This document shows, piece after piece, positions 31,424-39,005 of a stretch of DNA of 42,280 nucleotides (positions are counted from its first letter, which is position 1; each line of letters opens with the position of its first letter). Under the pieces are notes generated by a model that was not told the DNA's origin, did not search any database, and was given only the letters and a program-made list of their open reading frames with translations. Origin of the DNA: Candidatus Acidiferrales bacterium. Lineage in GTDB: Bacteria; Acidobacteriota; Terriglobia; Acidiferrales; UBA7541. The stretch spans positions 67,439 through 109,718 of the forward strand of contig JASHQB010000182.1 in NCBI GenBank assembly GCA_030037775.1, given 5' to 3'. The position numbers were made by a program, and so were the translations under genes.

Positions 31424-32410
31424 ATGAGTTTGTATCCGGGAAGTCCGATCAGCGCATTTATGAAGCATCATTACCGGCACTTCAACGCGGCCGCAATGAT
31501 CGACGCAAGCGAGGGCTACAAGCAACTGCTGGCGAAGGGCGGGAAAATGTTCGTAACCCTCGCCGGCGCGATGAGCACAGCGGAATTGGGGTTGTCGCTT
31601 GCGGAAATGATTCGCCGGGATAAGATTCACGGCATCTGTTGCACGGGGGCGAACTTAGAAGAGGACCTTTACAATCTGGTGGCGCACAATCAGTACAAGC
31701 GCGTCCCGCATTATCGGCAACTCACGCCGCAGCAGGAAGTTGATCTTCTTGAACACCATTTGAACCGCGTGACTGATACGTGCATTCCTGAAGAAGAAGC
31801 GATGCGGCGGATTGAGCGCGTGGTGATGGAAGAGTGGCACGCCGCCGACCAGGCAGGCGGCCGGTGCTTTCCTCACGAATTTCTCTTCAAGATTTTGCGC
31901 GAAGGAAAGCTCAAGCAATTTTACGACATCGACCCGAAAGATAGCTGGATGGTGGCCGCCGCAGAAAAGCACCTGCCCATATTTGTCCCCGGCTGGGAAG
32001 ACTCCACACTGGGCAACATGTATGCGGCGCAGGTAATCGGCGGCAAGGTGAAAAACGCCACCACGGTACGCGGCGGCGTCGAATACATGATCGAACTCGC
32101 GCGCTGGTATGCGCACACGACGAAGCAAAGTCCGCTTGGGTTTTTCCAGATTGGGGGCGGCATCGCGGGCGACTTTCCGATCTGCGTCGTTCCCATGCTG
32201 CATCAGGACCTTCGACGAGAAAATGTGCCGCTCTGGGCTTACTTCTGCCAGATCAGCGACTCCACGACCAGCTATGGTTCCTACTCTGGCGCGGTGCCAA
32301 ACGAGAAGATCACGTGGGGAAAGCTCGGCCCGGAGACGCCGCGATTCATCATCGAGTCCGATGCGACCATCGTTGCGCCGCTGGTGTTTGCATATGTCCT
32401 TGGCTGGTGA
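31424..32410 (+). CDS. Deoxyhypusine synthase-family protein
   Basis: 328 residues, full length for the family. MFVTLAGAMSTAELG and GICCTGANLEEDLYNL mark the NAD-binding half; PGWEDSTLGNMYA and GFFQIGGGIAGDFPI follow; SGAVPNEKITWGK holds the Lys (about residue 300) that forms the enzyme intermediate. In eukaryotes this enzyme moves the aminobutyl group of spermidine to eIF5A. Bacteria lack hypusine, and bacterial homologues are thought to make or remodel polyamines such as homospermidine. No polyamine genes lie nearby, so the substrate is open. The start follows AAAGGAGG. Confidence 0.9.
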   Translation: MSLYPGSPISAFMKHHYRHFNAAAMIDASEGYKQLLAKGGKMFVTLAGAMSTAELGLSLAEMIRRDKIHGICCTGANLEEDLYNLVAHNQYKRVPHYRQLTPQQEVDLLEHHLNRVTDTCIPEEEAMRRIERVVMEEWHAADQAGGRCFPHEFLFKILREGKLKQFYDIDPKDSWMVAAAEKHLPIFVPGWEDSTLGNMYAAQVIGGKVKNATTVRGGVEYMIELARWYAHTTKQSPLGFFQIGGGIAGDFPICVVPMLHQDLRRENVPLWAYFCQISDSTTSYGSYSGAVPNEKITWGKLGPETPRFIIESDATIVAPLVFAYVLGW

Positions 32411-32443
32411 GAAATCAAGTTTTGGGAGGTCAAGGGGGGCAAT

Positions 32444-32974
32444 ATGCGCTTCCGATTCCTGTCATTGACGATGACCGTTTGTTTTCTCTTGAGCGCAAGC
32501 AGCCTGGCTCAAGACAAAGGCCGCACGATCGCCTTAGCTTCTGCGAATCCACTCGAACAAGTTGCCTACATTCACGGAATGCCCGGCCCGTTCGCCGTGG
32601 CCGGTTATCGCATGGGGGAGCGCGCACTAAAGGAGCTAGGAGTCGCGAGAGGAACTTTCGCGTTGGAAGTGGTACACAATACGCCGCTCGAGGTGCAATG
32701 GAGTTGCATCGCCGATGGCGTTCAAGCCGCCACGGGCGTGAGCGTGGGAAAGCTTAACCTGAAGCTTGTAGAGGTTCCTCAGGATCGTATGGAAACAATT
32801 GTGTCAGACCGATCTTTAGGCAAAGCTGTCGTTTTCCGCCTCACGCCGCAGTTCATCCAGCGATTCCTCAACCTGCCTCACAAAAGACTTGCGGATGCAG
32901 GGCGACAAGTTTTATCGATGCCCGACGATCAGATATTCTCATTCGTCGTGAGACGGACTGATCAGACCAATTAG
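32444..32974 (+). CDS. Exported FmdE-like protein
   Basis: 176 residues. A signal peptide ends near residue 22 (SSLAQ). The segment TPLEVQWSCIADGVQAATGVSVGKLNLKLVEVP matches the FmdE family (formylmethanofuran dehydrogenase subunit E). The usual later Cys of the TGCT segment is replaced by Val (TGVS), and the protein is exported, so it is probably not a molybdenum-enzyme subunit. The ATG follows AAGGGGGG. It lies 33 bases after the deoxyhypusine-synthase gene and may be cotranscribed. Confidence 0.75.
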   Translation: MRFRFLSLTMTVCFLLSASSLAQDKGRTIALASANPLEQVAYIHGMPGPFAVAGYRMGERALKELGVARGTFALEVVHNTPLEVQWSCIADGVQAATGVSVGKLNLKLVEVPQDRMETIVSDRSLGKAVVFRLTPQFIQRFLNLPHKRLADAGRQVLSMPDDQIFSFVVRRTDQTN

Positions 32975-33160
32975 GTCGTGGGGCAAGCGCGCCTTGTCCG
33001 AGGTGCCGGCCAAGATGCGCGCGCATCGACTGACGACCTCCTCCCAAAGCTGTTTCTCTTTTCTTGGAAAAATTGAAGTTTAAGAATCCGCCACATAGCC
33101 GCAGAAATTCCCGTCTGCGCGCCACATTCTCGGTAAGCTTGTCAATAAGGCCGCCAGCCA

Positions 33161-33580
33161 ATGCTCGACGCACCTCCATCTCTGCGCCAGAAAGCCATCA
33201 TCGCCCTGCTCATTGCCGCATTAGCATTGCCCTACGGACTCTATCGCCTCTGGGATGCCTGGAGCTTCACCTCGCGCGCCCGCGAAGCGGCCGGCGAAAT
33301 CGTCGACCGCGACTCCTCCCGCTTCACCATTCGCTACATTGTCGAGGGTCAACCGTTCCAGATTCAGGAGGACCTTCCGAGCGCGAAGGGCGCGTCCTAT
33401 CGCAGGGCCCAGCTTCAACCCGGAGTGCAGGTCGCCGTTCTCTACGATCCGGCGTCGCCCCAAAACGCCCGCTGGGAGAGCGACCGCATCTGGGCTTTTC
33501 CGCTCGTCCTGCTCTTCATGGGCCTGCTTTCCGCATTCGCCGCCTGGCGCCCCGACTTCATGTTCCGCCCCTTCCGCTAA
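33161..33580 (+). CDS. DUF3592-type membrane protein
   Basis: 139 residues. The first helix is IIALLIAALALPYGLYRLW, then a soluble beta part with an extracytoplasmic look (REAAGEIVDRDSSRFTIRYIVEGQ; VQVAVLYDPASPQNARW), and a second helix (FPLVLLFMGLLSAFAAW). This layout and VLYDPxxP match DUF3592. The function is unknown. Its 3' end is duplicated at 30446. It is convergent with DUF1801 copy B, 38 bases away. Confidence 0.8.
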   Translation: MLDAPPSLRQKAIIALLIAALALPYGLYRLWDAWSFTSRAREAAGEIVDRDSSRFTIRYIVEGQPFQIQEDLPSAKGASYRRAQLQPGVQVAVLYDPASPQNARWESDRIWAFPLVLLFMGLLSAFAAWRPDFMFRPFR

Positions 33581-34048
33581 CCCGCGGCGGCTGGCTCAAT
33601 GCCATCGGCGACTCGACCCTACTTCTCCACATTCTCTTTCACGCGGAATTTCACAATCTTCGTCACCAGCGCGAGCGGCAGCGGCTTGTCCTTCGAGAAC
33701 TGCACCGCGCCCTTCGACCATTTGTACCCGCCCAACTCCTTCTTGAACGCGGCGATTCCCAAAGACGTGGGATAAAAGCCAATGTGATTTGGAAATGCCG
33801 CGAAGTGCACCAGATTCCCGTTCAGATAGAAAGTCGGAATCCCGTAGCTGATTTTTTCCGTGGCCTCGGGCGCGGCCTTCTGGACCGTGGCGCGCATCTG
33901 GCCGAGCAGCCGCTGCTCCTCCTTCGAGTGGCGCTCCAGGTATTCGTCAATATCCTTCGGCATCTTTCTTTTCATGGCGTGTTGCCCGCCGCTTTCCCGT
34001 CTTGCGCCTGCCGTACGCATCGGCGAGCAGTCTAACACCGTCACGAGC
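33501..34048. repeat. Direct repeat copy B (about 550 bp)
   Basis: Second copy of the segment at 30450-31000, in the same orientation. Here the DUF3592 gene is intact, so copy B is more likely the original. Confidence 0.9.
33619..33975 (-). CDS. DUF1801 (YdhG-like) protein, copy B
   Basis: 118 residues from the ATG at 33975, matching copy A at all but seven residues: Arg to His, Arg to Lys and Asp to Glu within ERRSREDQ, Ile to Val, His to Tyr, Ser to Leu, Pro to Ser. An upstream start (34092) would add 39 residues that copy A lacks; those are not conserved as protein. The intact neighbour at 33161 suggests this is the parental copy. Confidence 0.85.
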   Translation of the reverse strand: MKRKMPKDIDEYLERHSKEEQRLLGQMRATVQKAAPEATEKISYGIPTFYLNGNLVHFAAFPNHIGFYPTSLGIAAFKKELGGYKWSKGAVQFSKDKPLPLALVTKIVKFRVKENVEK

Positions 34049-34121
34049 AGGCTCGCGCAGGAAGAGCCATCCCTACAAAAAACAACATACAAAACCGGAT
34101 CTATTTTTAGTCTTTGCTTGA

Positions 34122-34454
34122 TTACCCTATCAGCGCTCGGATTTTTGCGCGCACGTCGGCCAGTTCAGCCGCCGACACGGCGCCCTTCCGCCTGGCTCGT
34201 CTTTTGCGCCAATCGAGACTCTTGAGCTGGTCCGCGAGAACCGCGCTGGGAGTCGTTCCGGCAATCACCACCTCGAATGGATAGTTTTTTACCTGCGTGG
34301 TCATAGGACAGCAGACCATCAAGCTCGTTTTCGCGTTATATGCCGCCGGGCTCAAAACCAGGGCCGGTCGGTGTCCCGCTTGTTCGTGCCCGGCCTGTGG
34401 GTCGAAGTCAATCCATACAATGTCGCCAGCGTCAGGCACGTAGCTGCGTGACAT
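34122..34454 (-). CDS. mazF: MazF/PemK-type endoribonuclease toxin
   Basis: 110 residues. Hallmarks are GDIVWIDFDPQAGHEQAGHRPALVLSP (the loop and the Arg of the active site), LMVCCPMTTQVKNYPFEV (with the catalytic Thr) and AVLADQLKSLDW. It cuts mRNA at short motifs and is held inactive by MazE. It overlaps mazE by one base (TAATG). The pair is in the usual antitoxin-first order. Confidence 0.93.
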   Translation of the reverse strand: MSRSYVPDAGDIVWIDFDPQAGHEQAGHRPALVLSPAAYNAKTSLMVCCPMTTQVKNYPFEVVIAGTTPSAVLADQLKSLDWRKRRARRKGAVSAAELADVRAKIRALIG

Positions 34455-34696
34455 TACCAGGCCTCTTTGCCAACCGCTCGGCCAAATTCGGCTTCGTCAT
34501 GTAGATTCTCACGCGTAATCCCCTTCAGCAGTTCAGCCAAATCGTATTGCTTTCGCTGGACTGGCTCGATGACGATGCGGCCGCCCTCCTCGCGCACGTC
34601 CACGGGCTCCTCTAAACGCAGTTGCGCCGCCTGCATCACCGAGGCGGGCACGCGTACCGCGGCGCTGTTCCCCCATTTCTTGACCACCACTCTCAT
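34454..34696 (-). CDS. mazE: MazE-type antitoxin
   Basis: 80 residues with a SpoVT/AbrB swapped-hairpin DNA-binding domain (VVVKKWGNSAAVRVPASVMQAAQL), then a flexible C-terminal part that binds the toxin (LAELLKGITRENLH). AGGAGG lies upstream of the ATG. Normally a repressor of its own operon, together with MazF. The operator seen just upstream fits that role. Confidence 0.93.
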   Translation of the reverse strand: MRVVVKKWGNSAAVRVPASVMQAAQLRLEEPVDVREEGGRIVIEPVQRKQYDLAELLKGITRENLHDEAEFGRAVGKEAW

Positions 34697-34710
34697 GACC
34701 CCAAACCTCC

Positions 34711-34749
34711 TGTATCAACATTGTAGATACATCCCTGGGAAATTGTCAA
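34711..34749 (-). promoter_or_regulatory. mazEF promoter with operator
   Basis: The minus strand has TTGACA (34749-34744), 18 bases, TACAAT (34725-34720). TGTATC (34711-34716) and GATACA (34726-34731) form a perfect inverted repeat nine bases apart over the -10 box; this is the likely MazE binding site. The -35 and that of the divergent promoter form a 9-bp inverted repeat (AATTGTCAA 34741-34749 and TTGACAATT 34773-34781). Confidence 0.7.
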
Positions 34750-34772
34750 CGCCCCGCACCGCTGTTTGCTTC

Positions 34773-34802
34773 TTGACAATTACCTTTACTCTATGGTATA
34801 CA
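34773..34802 (+). promoter_or_regulatory. promoter of the small-RNA candidate
   Basis: TTGACA (34773-34778), 18 bases, TATACA (34797-34802). Expected transcription start is near 34809. No open frame with a ribosome-binding site follows within reach. Confidence 0.65.
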
Positions 34803-34808
34803 GAGGCC

Positions 34809-34885
34809 TCGGCTGGGCGTTCCAGCCGGGCGGGAGAAACGGAGAAGAGAAAGGCCAGGCCGCGGAGAGCGGCTTTTTCGTTTTT
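34809..34885 (+). ncRNA. Small-RNA candidate (about 75 bases)
   Basis: The stretch from the predicted start to a T-run holds a 7-base-pair hairpin (CGGCTGG 34810-34816 with CCAGCCG 34822-34828, loop GCGTT), a purine-rich single-stranded part with GGAGAA, and a terminator. It is isolated between mazE and the TTCTAATCGGG cluster. No coding frame is plausible. It could be a regulatory RNA, perhaps working with Hfq. The function is unknown. Confidence 0.5.
34859..34885 (+). terminator. terminator of the small-RNA candidate
   Basis: GCCGC (34859-34863), loop GGAGA, GCGGC (34869-34873), then TTTTT CG TTTTT. A short but perfect stem with a T-rich tail. Confidence 0.65.
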
Positions 34886-34909
34886 ATGGCCTCAAGGCGA
34901 AGAAAAGGT

Positions 34910-35159
34910 GATTCTAATCGGGTAAATATGGAAAATTAGAAATCGATGCAACTTACACAAAACAAAAGACGGAACGCATTTCTAATCGGGGAAATCTGCG
35001 CTTTTTTCAAATTTTACCCGATTAGAATCCCCGCCGCCCCGCCTGCTCCAGCGTCGCTCCCCGCGCGCAGCAAGTTAACAATTTCTAATCGGTACACAAA
35101 ACGCCAGTCGCGAAGAGCCAACTTGCTGAAAACGCGTCGGATGCTACTTTCTAATCGGG
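34910..35159. repeat. Cluster of TTCTAATCGGG motifs
   Basis: Direct copies lie at 34912-34922, 34980-34990, 35083-35092 (last G is T) and 35149-35159; one inverted copy at 35017-35027. The first and the inverted one extend to a perfect 17-base inverted repeat (34910-34926 with 35013-35029). Two copies (34980 and 35149) are followed 8-9 bases later by CGCTTTTTTCA. TACACAAAAC occurs twice (34954-34963, 35093-35102). No coding frame is credible here. The rest of the gap to 35245 shows no other feature. Confidence 0.8.
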
Positions 35160-35245
35160 ACAGATTCACGCTTTTTTCAGAGCCTGCAGCAAGACGTCAG
35201 CTGTTACGCGCTGACCACTGTCCAGTGACCACTAGCGATTGGCTT

Positions 35246-37396
35246 CTACTCCCCCGCCACGCTCGTGCCTCCGCCAGCGCCCTTCAAGTATTTCGCGTAC
35301 CACGCCAGATACCGTTCGTAGCGATCGCGCACGAAGCTGGGCCGCGTGATGCCGTGAAACTCGTTGGGGTAAATGATCAGCCCTGTCGGGACGCCCAGGC
35401 TGCGCAGCGCCTGGTACATTTGCATGTTCCCGACCATCGGCACGTTGGCATCTTTGTCGCCGCTGAAATAGAGCGTCGGCGTTTTGATCCGGTCGGCATG
35501 CAGAAACGGGTAGGAAATTTTCTGATACGTCTCCCACGACTTCTCGTTCCACGGCGGGCCGATTTCATAGTCGTACTGGATGATGTACTCATCCACGCCG
35601 TAGAGCGCCACGGTGAACCCTGTGCCCGCGCCGCACGTGGCGGCCTTCAGCCGCGGATCGCTCGCGATCATGTAGTCCGTAAGAATGCAGCCGTAACTCC
35701 AGCCGCCCACGCCGAGCTTGTCAGGGTCCGCAACGCCCATCTGAACCACGTGGTCGATGCCGGCCTTCAAATCAATCACTTCGTAGTGGCCCCAGTCGGC
35801 GAAAATCGCGCGCTGGTATTTTTGTCCTCGTCCCGAGCTGCCGCGATAATTGACGTTGAGCACGGCATAGCCGTTCGCGGCGAAAATCTGCCGCTCAAAG
35901 CTGAACGCGTGTGCGTCCTGCCCGTTCGGCCCGCCGTGAATGCGCAGCAGGAACGGCACTTTCGTGCCGGCCTGGTAACCGACGGGATAGGTCAGCAGCC
36001 CGTGGACGTCCGTGCCGTCCGGAGACTTCCATTCGACGTCTTCCGTCTTGCCCAGGTCAAGCTGCGCGAAAAGGGCATCGTTCTGATGCGTGAGCTGGCG
36101 AAGATTGCCGCCCTCCCAGGAATAAATTTCCGTCGCTTTGTCGTCGCCGCCGGCCAGGCCCACCAGGCAGCCGCTCGTATGCGAAATGCCGCCGATGACG
36201 ATGGGCGGCTGCAGCAGCTTGGTCACGCTCTGGTCCGCCACGCTGACCGAGACCGGGTATTCCGAGCGGTCGTCTTCTTCCTCCACGACGATCGACTTGC
36301 CGTCATCGCTGAAATAAGGGCCGGAGACGGAGCGGTCCAGCTTCTCCGTCAAAACCGTCGGCTCGCCCGACCCGTCCGACGGCACAATGGCCAGATGGCT
36401 CATGCCGTAGGCGCCCCATTTCTTTTCGTCTTCGAGGAGAAATGCGATCCACTTTCCATCGGGACTCCACGCCAGCCGCCCGCGCGTGCCGCGCGTGTCG
36501 TAGTGCGTGATTTGCGTTTCCGCCGAGCCTGCCTGCGCGTTAGCCACAAAGATTTGCGGGACCGGATCGCGGTCCGGCTGCGGATCGTGATTGCTCAGGA
36601 ACGCGATGCGCGTTCCGTCCGGCGACCATACCGGGCCGGATTCGTCGTGCCCGGTGTCGTTGGTCAGGCGCTCTGATTTTTTCGTGGCGATGTCGAAAAT
36701 GTAGACGTAGCTGTGGCGCCCGCTGAGCAGGTAGCCGACCACGTCCTCGCGGAAATGATAGCGGTCGATGACGATGGGCTTCGGCGGCTTCGGCTTGCCT
36801 CCCTCGGCGTCGCCCTGCGGCTCATCGGGGTCCGGGTCGCCAACCACGAGCGCCAGGCGCTTCGAATCGGGCGACCATTCGTAGCTTTGCAGGTGCCCCT
36901 TCACGTTGGTGAGCTGCATCGCTTCGCCGCCTTCGCGATTGAGGATCCACACCTGGTTGCCTTTGGCTTCGCCCGCGCGGCCGGAGGTGAACGATAGATA
37001 TTTCCCGTCGGGAGACCATTGCGGATTGCCCTCCGACTCTTGGCTCTCGGTGATCTGCCGGTCGGTCGAGCCGTCGGTGCTGACCATCCAGACGTGCGAG
37101 CTGTGCTTGTCATCTTTCACGTCGATTGTGCTGACGGTGTAGGCCACCCATTTCCCGTCGGGCGAGCACTGCGGGTCGCGTACGTCGCGCATCCGCGCAA
37201 GGTCGTCCAAGTTGAGCGGCCGCTTTTGCTGCGCGAAGCTCGGCGCACCCAGCCCCAGAATAAATGCGGCGCCCAGGCAGAATGCACCGAGCGCGCTCGC
37301 GCGCATCCCGATATGCGTGCGCGCCGCGGCCCACGGGCGGCAATTTTCGCGAGAATCGTTCCGATCAGAGGCACAATTCGATTTCATCGTTTTCAT
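35246..37396 (-). CDS. S9 family peptidase (prolyl oligopeptidase type)
   Basis: 716 residues from the ATG at 37396, with AAGGGG upstream. A signal peptide with a long n-region covers residues ~31-57 (MRASALGAFCLGAAFILGLGAPSFAQ), so it is probably periplasmic. Residues ~60-420 form a WD40-like beta propeller (repeated WSPDGK and VWSPDGTRIAF motifs). The catalytic domain has nucleophile Ser in GVGGWSYGC, Asp in YFSGDKDANVPM and His in YPNEFHGITRP. It likely cleaves short peptides, possibly as an acylaminoacyl- or dipeptidyl-peptidase. Confidence 0.92.
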   Translation of the reverse strand: MKTMKSNCASDRNDSRENCRPWAAARTHIGMRASALGAFCLGAAFILGLGAPSFAQQKRPLNLDDLARMRDVRDPQCSPDGKWVAYTVSTIDVKDDKHSSHVWMVSTDGSTDRQITESQESEGNPQWSPDGKYLSFTSGRAGEAKGNQVWILNREGGEAMQLTNVKGHLQSYEWSPDSKRLALVVGDPDPDEPQGDAEGGKPKPPKPIVIDRYHFREDVVGYLLSGRHSYVYIFDIATKKSERLTNDTGHDESGPVWSPDGTRIAFLSNHDPQPDRDPVPQIFVANAQAGSAETQITHYDTRGTRGRLAWSPDGKWIAFLLEDEKKWGAYGMSHLAIVPSDGSGEPTVLTEKLDRSVSGPYFSDDGKSIVVEEEDDRSEYPVSVSVADQSVTKLLQPPIVIGGISHTSGCLVGLAGGDDKATEIYSWEGGNLRQLTHQNDALFAQLDLGKTEDVEWKSPDGTDVHGLLTYPVGYQAGTKVPFLLRIHGGPNGQDAHAFSFERQIFAANGYAVLNVNYRGSSGRGQKYQRAIFADWGHYEVIDLKAGIDHVVQMGVADPDKLGVGGWSYGCILTDYMIASDPRLKAATCGAGTGFTVALYGVDEYIIQYDYEIGPPWNEKSWETYQKISYPFLHADRIKTPTLYFSGDKDANVPMVGNMQMYQALRSLGVPTGLIIYPNEFHGITRPSFVRDRYERYLAWYAKYLKGAGGGTSVAGE

Positions 37397-37622
37397 CTCA
37401 CACCCCTTGGATCTTTCGCGCCGGTAAACGCGCGACGCACCGCTTTCTATAATACAAAATGCTTGCCCTCGCAAAGCGCAATTTGCACCGAGCGAAGGAA
37501 GTAGAGGCAGCGCGGAGGAGAGTCTCACCTACAAGAAAACGGAGACGCGCTGGACAATTGCGCGCAGGATCGGGCTGCGCTTGGAAATGATGGCCGAGGA
37601 AGCCCGCGCAGAAAATCGCGCC

Positions 37623-37656
37623 AAAAAGCAGAAGGCCCACCGCGAAGTGGGCCTTC
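37623..37656 (-). terminator. rho-independent terminator on the minus strand
   Basis: GAAGGCCCAC (37631-37640) and GTGGGCCTTC (37647-37656) make a perfect 10-bp stem with a six-base loop. On the minus strand it is followed by three bases and a run of five T's (37627-37623). It ends the small-RNA candidate that starts near 37710. Confidence 0.85.
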
Positions 37657-37710
37657 CAGGGAGAAAAGCTTCTGGGCCAATGCGCGGATGGCCCGCGAAA
37701 CTCTTCCACA
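37623..37710 (-). ncRNA. Second small-RNA candidate (about 88 bases)
   Basis: The minus strand from near 37710 runs to the terminator at 37623. Besides the terminator it has a hairpin CGCGG - GCCAT - CCGCG. The only open frame here is short, lacks a ribosome-binding site, and continues past the terminator. It lies between the S9 peptidase gene and the 37863 gene. No family is recognised. Confidence 0.5.
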
Positions 37711-37716
37711 ATTTGG

Positions 37717-37745
37717 AGTCTATGAAACCTGGTTGGCTGAGTCAA
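37717..37745 (-). promoter_or_regulatory. promoter of the second small-RNA candidate
   Basis: TTGACT (37745-37740), 17 bases, TAGACT (37722-37717) on the minus strand. The predicted start is near 37710. Confidence 0.6.
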
Positions 37746-37862
37746 GGGCGAAAACTGTTGAAACGCAGGCAGTATAAGCTATGTGTAATGTGTTAGATAG
37801 GAACGCAGGATGATGCGCATCCCGTCACCAATTCACCCTTGGGGCCGATCTTGACTCGCCAT

Positions 37863-38990
37863 CTAATACAAATCACTGCCTTTGACCGGGCGGCTCGAGA
37901 GCCCCAACTCGATGATTTCCAGCTGCATCGCGCGGTCGAATACGCGGCCAGGCAACACCCGTTTGATGAGCAGGCGAAACCCGGCGAAGAAAAGTCCGCC
38001 CAAGAGGGCAAAGGCGCAGATCTCGCCGGCTCCAATGAAAGTTCCGATGACGACGGTGACCATGGGCGGCTGATTGGTTATCAGAACGGGAGTATTCCAG
38101 GTCAGCACCAGGCCGGAATTAAACTGGTCAAGAAGGGAATTCGCAGCTTTTTCGGAAGGAGCATTGGCAACCAGCGCCACCATCGTGCTGTCGCGGTGCG
38201 CGTACAAGCGCGAACCGCCCGGGCCGGAGGTCGCGGTGTTCGCGCTTGTGGACAGATTGTCCGTGGCGATGACGCCGAGCTGCGCTTTCAATTGTCGGAG
38301 TTGGTCTGCCGCGATCTGCGGCGTCGGGTAATCCACTATGAGCATGGTGGAATCGTGACCTGCGAGCCGGTAATGGGCGAGCTCCGCTTCGGCGCCTTTG
38401 GAAAAGCCGATCCAGTCGCCGCCAGCAAGCGGCAAGAACTGCGCCAGGGCAACGGGCCCCAAAATGAAGCGATCGGAACGCGGGACGAAATCTTTAACCG
38501 GCAAGCGCTGCACGAGAGGAGGATAAGCACCCCAGTGGGCGTGGCCTCCGGCCTGCGCCACGATCAGCTCGATTGCATCGCTGTCCTTTTCGCGATTCCT
38601 GAGGTTAGAAAAATCAAGCAGCAGATTGCCGGTCAGCGCGAGCGCGCGGCTCAGCGAAATCGAGGAATGCTGGGTGAGGTTCGCCTGGGCCATGTCCGGC
38701 GTACGCAAGAATGAATACGCGGCGTACGCGCCTTCTGTGTCTCCGAAAGAGTAGACGGTGCCGTCGAAAGAGTCCGCGCCAAGAGTGTACGCACGCCGCT
38801 CGGTTGCCTTGAGCCCATCTTCCTGGAGCACGAGTGTCTCGAGGGGAGCGGAGGCAGTCGCGGCGAGCGGCGTGGAATTCCAGCCCGCCACGGAAGCAGG
38901 CAAAATTGCCTGTGCAGACGACTTCGGTGCAGCGAGCAGCAGTAGCGGCAAACAGAGCAGCAAAAGGCGGCGCATGGTGGCTCTCTTCAT
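37863..38990 (-). CDS. Conserved acidobacterial protein, signal peptide and C-terminal helix
   Basis: 375 residues. A signal peptide is clear (RLLLLCLPLLLLAAPKSSAQ). Residues ~30-300 form a soluble domain (AYTLGADSFDGTVYSFGDTEGAYAAYSFLRTP), after which VVIGTFIGAGEICAFALLGGLFFAGF is a membrane segment with a short cytoplasmic tail. It may match DUF6599, but I cannot check this. The gene follows the amidase by 15 bases and may be part of the cell-wall operon. Confidence 0.8.
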   Translation of the reverse strand: MKRATMRRLLLLCLPLLLLAAPKSSAQAILPASVAGWNSTPLAATASAPLETLVLQEDGLKATERRAYTLGADSFDGTVYSFGDTEGAYAAYSFLRTPDMAQANLTQHSSISLSRALALTGNLLLDFSNLRNREKDSDAIELIVAQAGGHAHWGAYPPLVQRLPVKDFVPRSDRFILGPVALAQFLPLAGGDWIGFSKGAEAELAHYRLAGHDSTMLIVDYPTPQIAADQLRQLKAQLGVIATDNLSTSANTATSGPGGSRLYAHRDSTMVALVANAPSEKAANSLLDQFNSGLVLTWNTPVLITNQPPMVTVVIGTFIGAGEICAFALLGGLFFAGFRLLIKRVLPGRVFDRAMQLEIIELGLSSRPVKGSDLY

Positions 38991-39005
38991 TATACGACGG
39001 AAAGG

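Noticed and set aside
33976-34092. Longer start for DUF1801 copy B
   Set aside because: The extra residues are absent from copy A and their codons match the non-coding flank of the repeat.
34910-35159. CRISPR-like array
   Set aside because: The repeat is only 11 bases, one copy is inverted, spacing is uneven, and no cas genes exist in the window.
37529-37711. 60-residue protein over the second small-RNA candidate
   Set aside because: Non-ATG start without ribosome-binding site, and the frame runs through the terminator stem.
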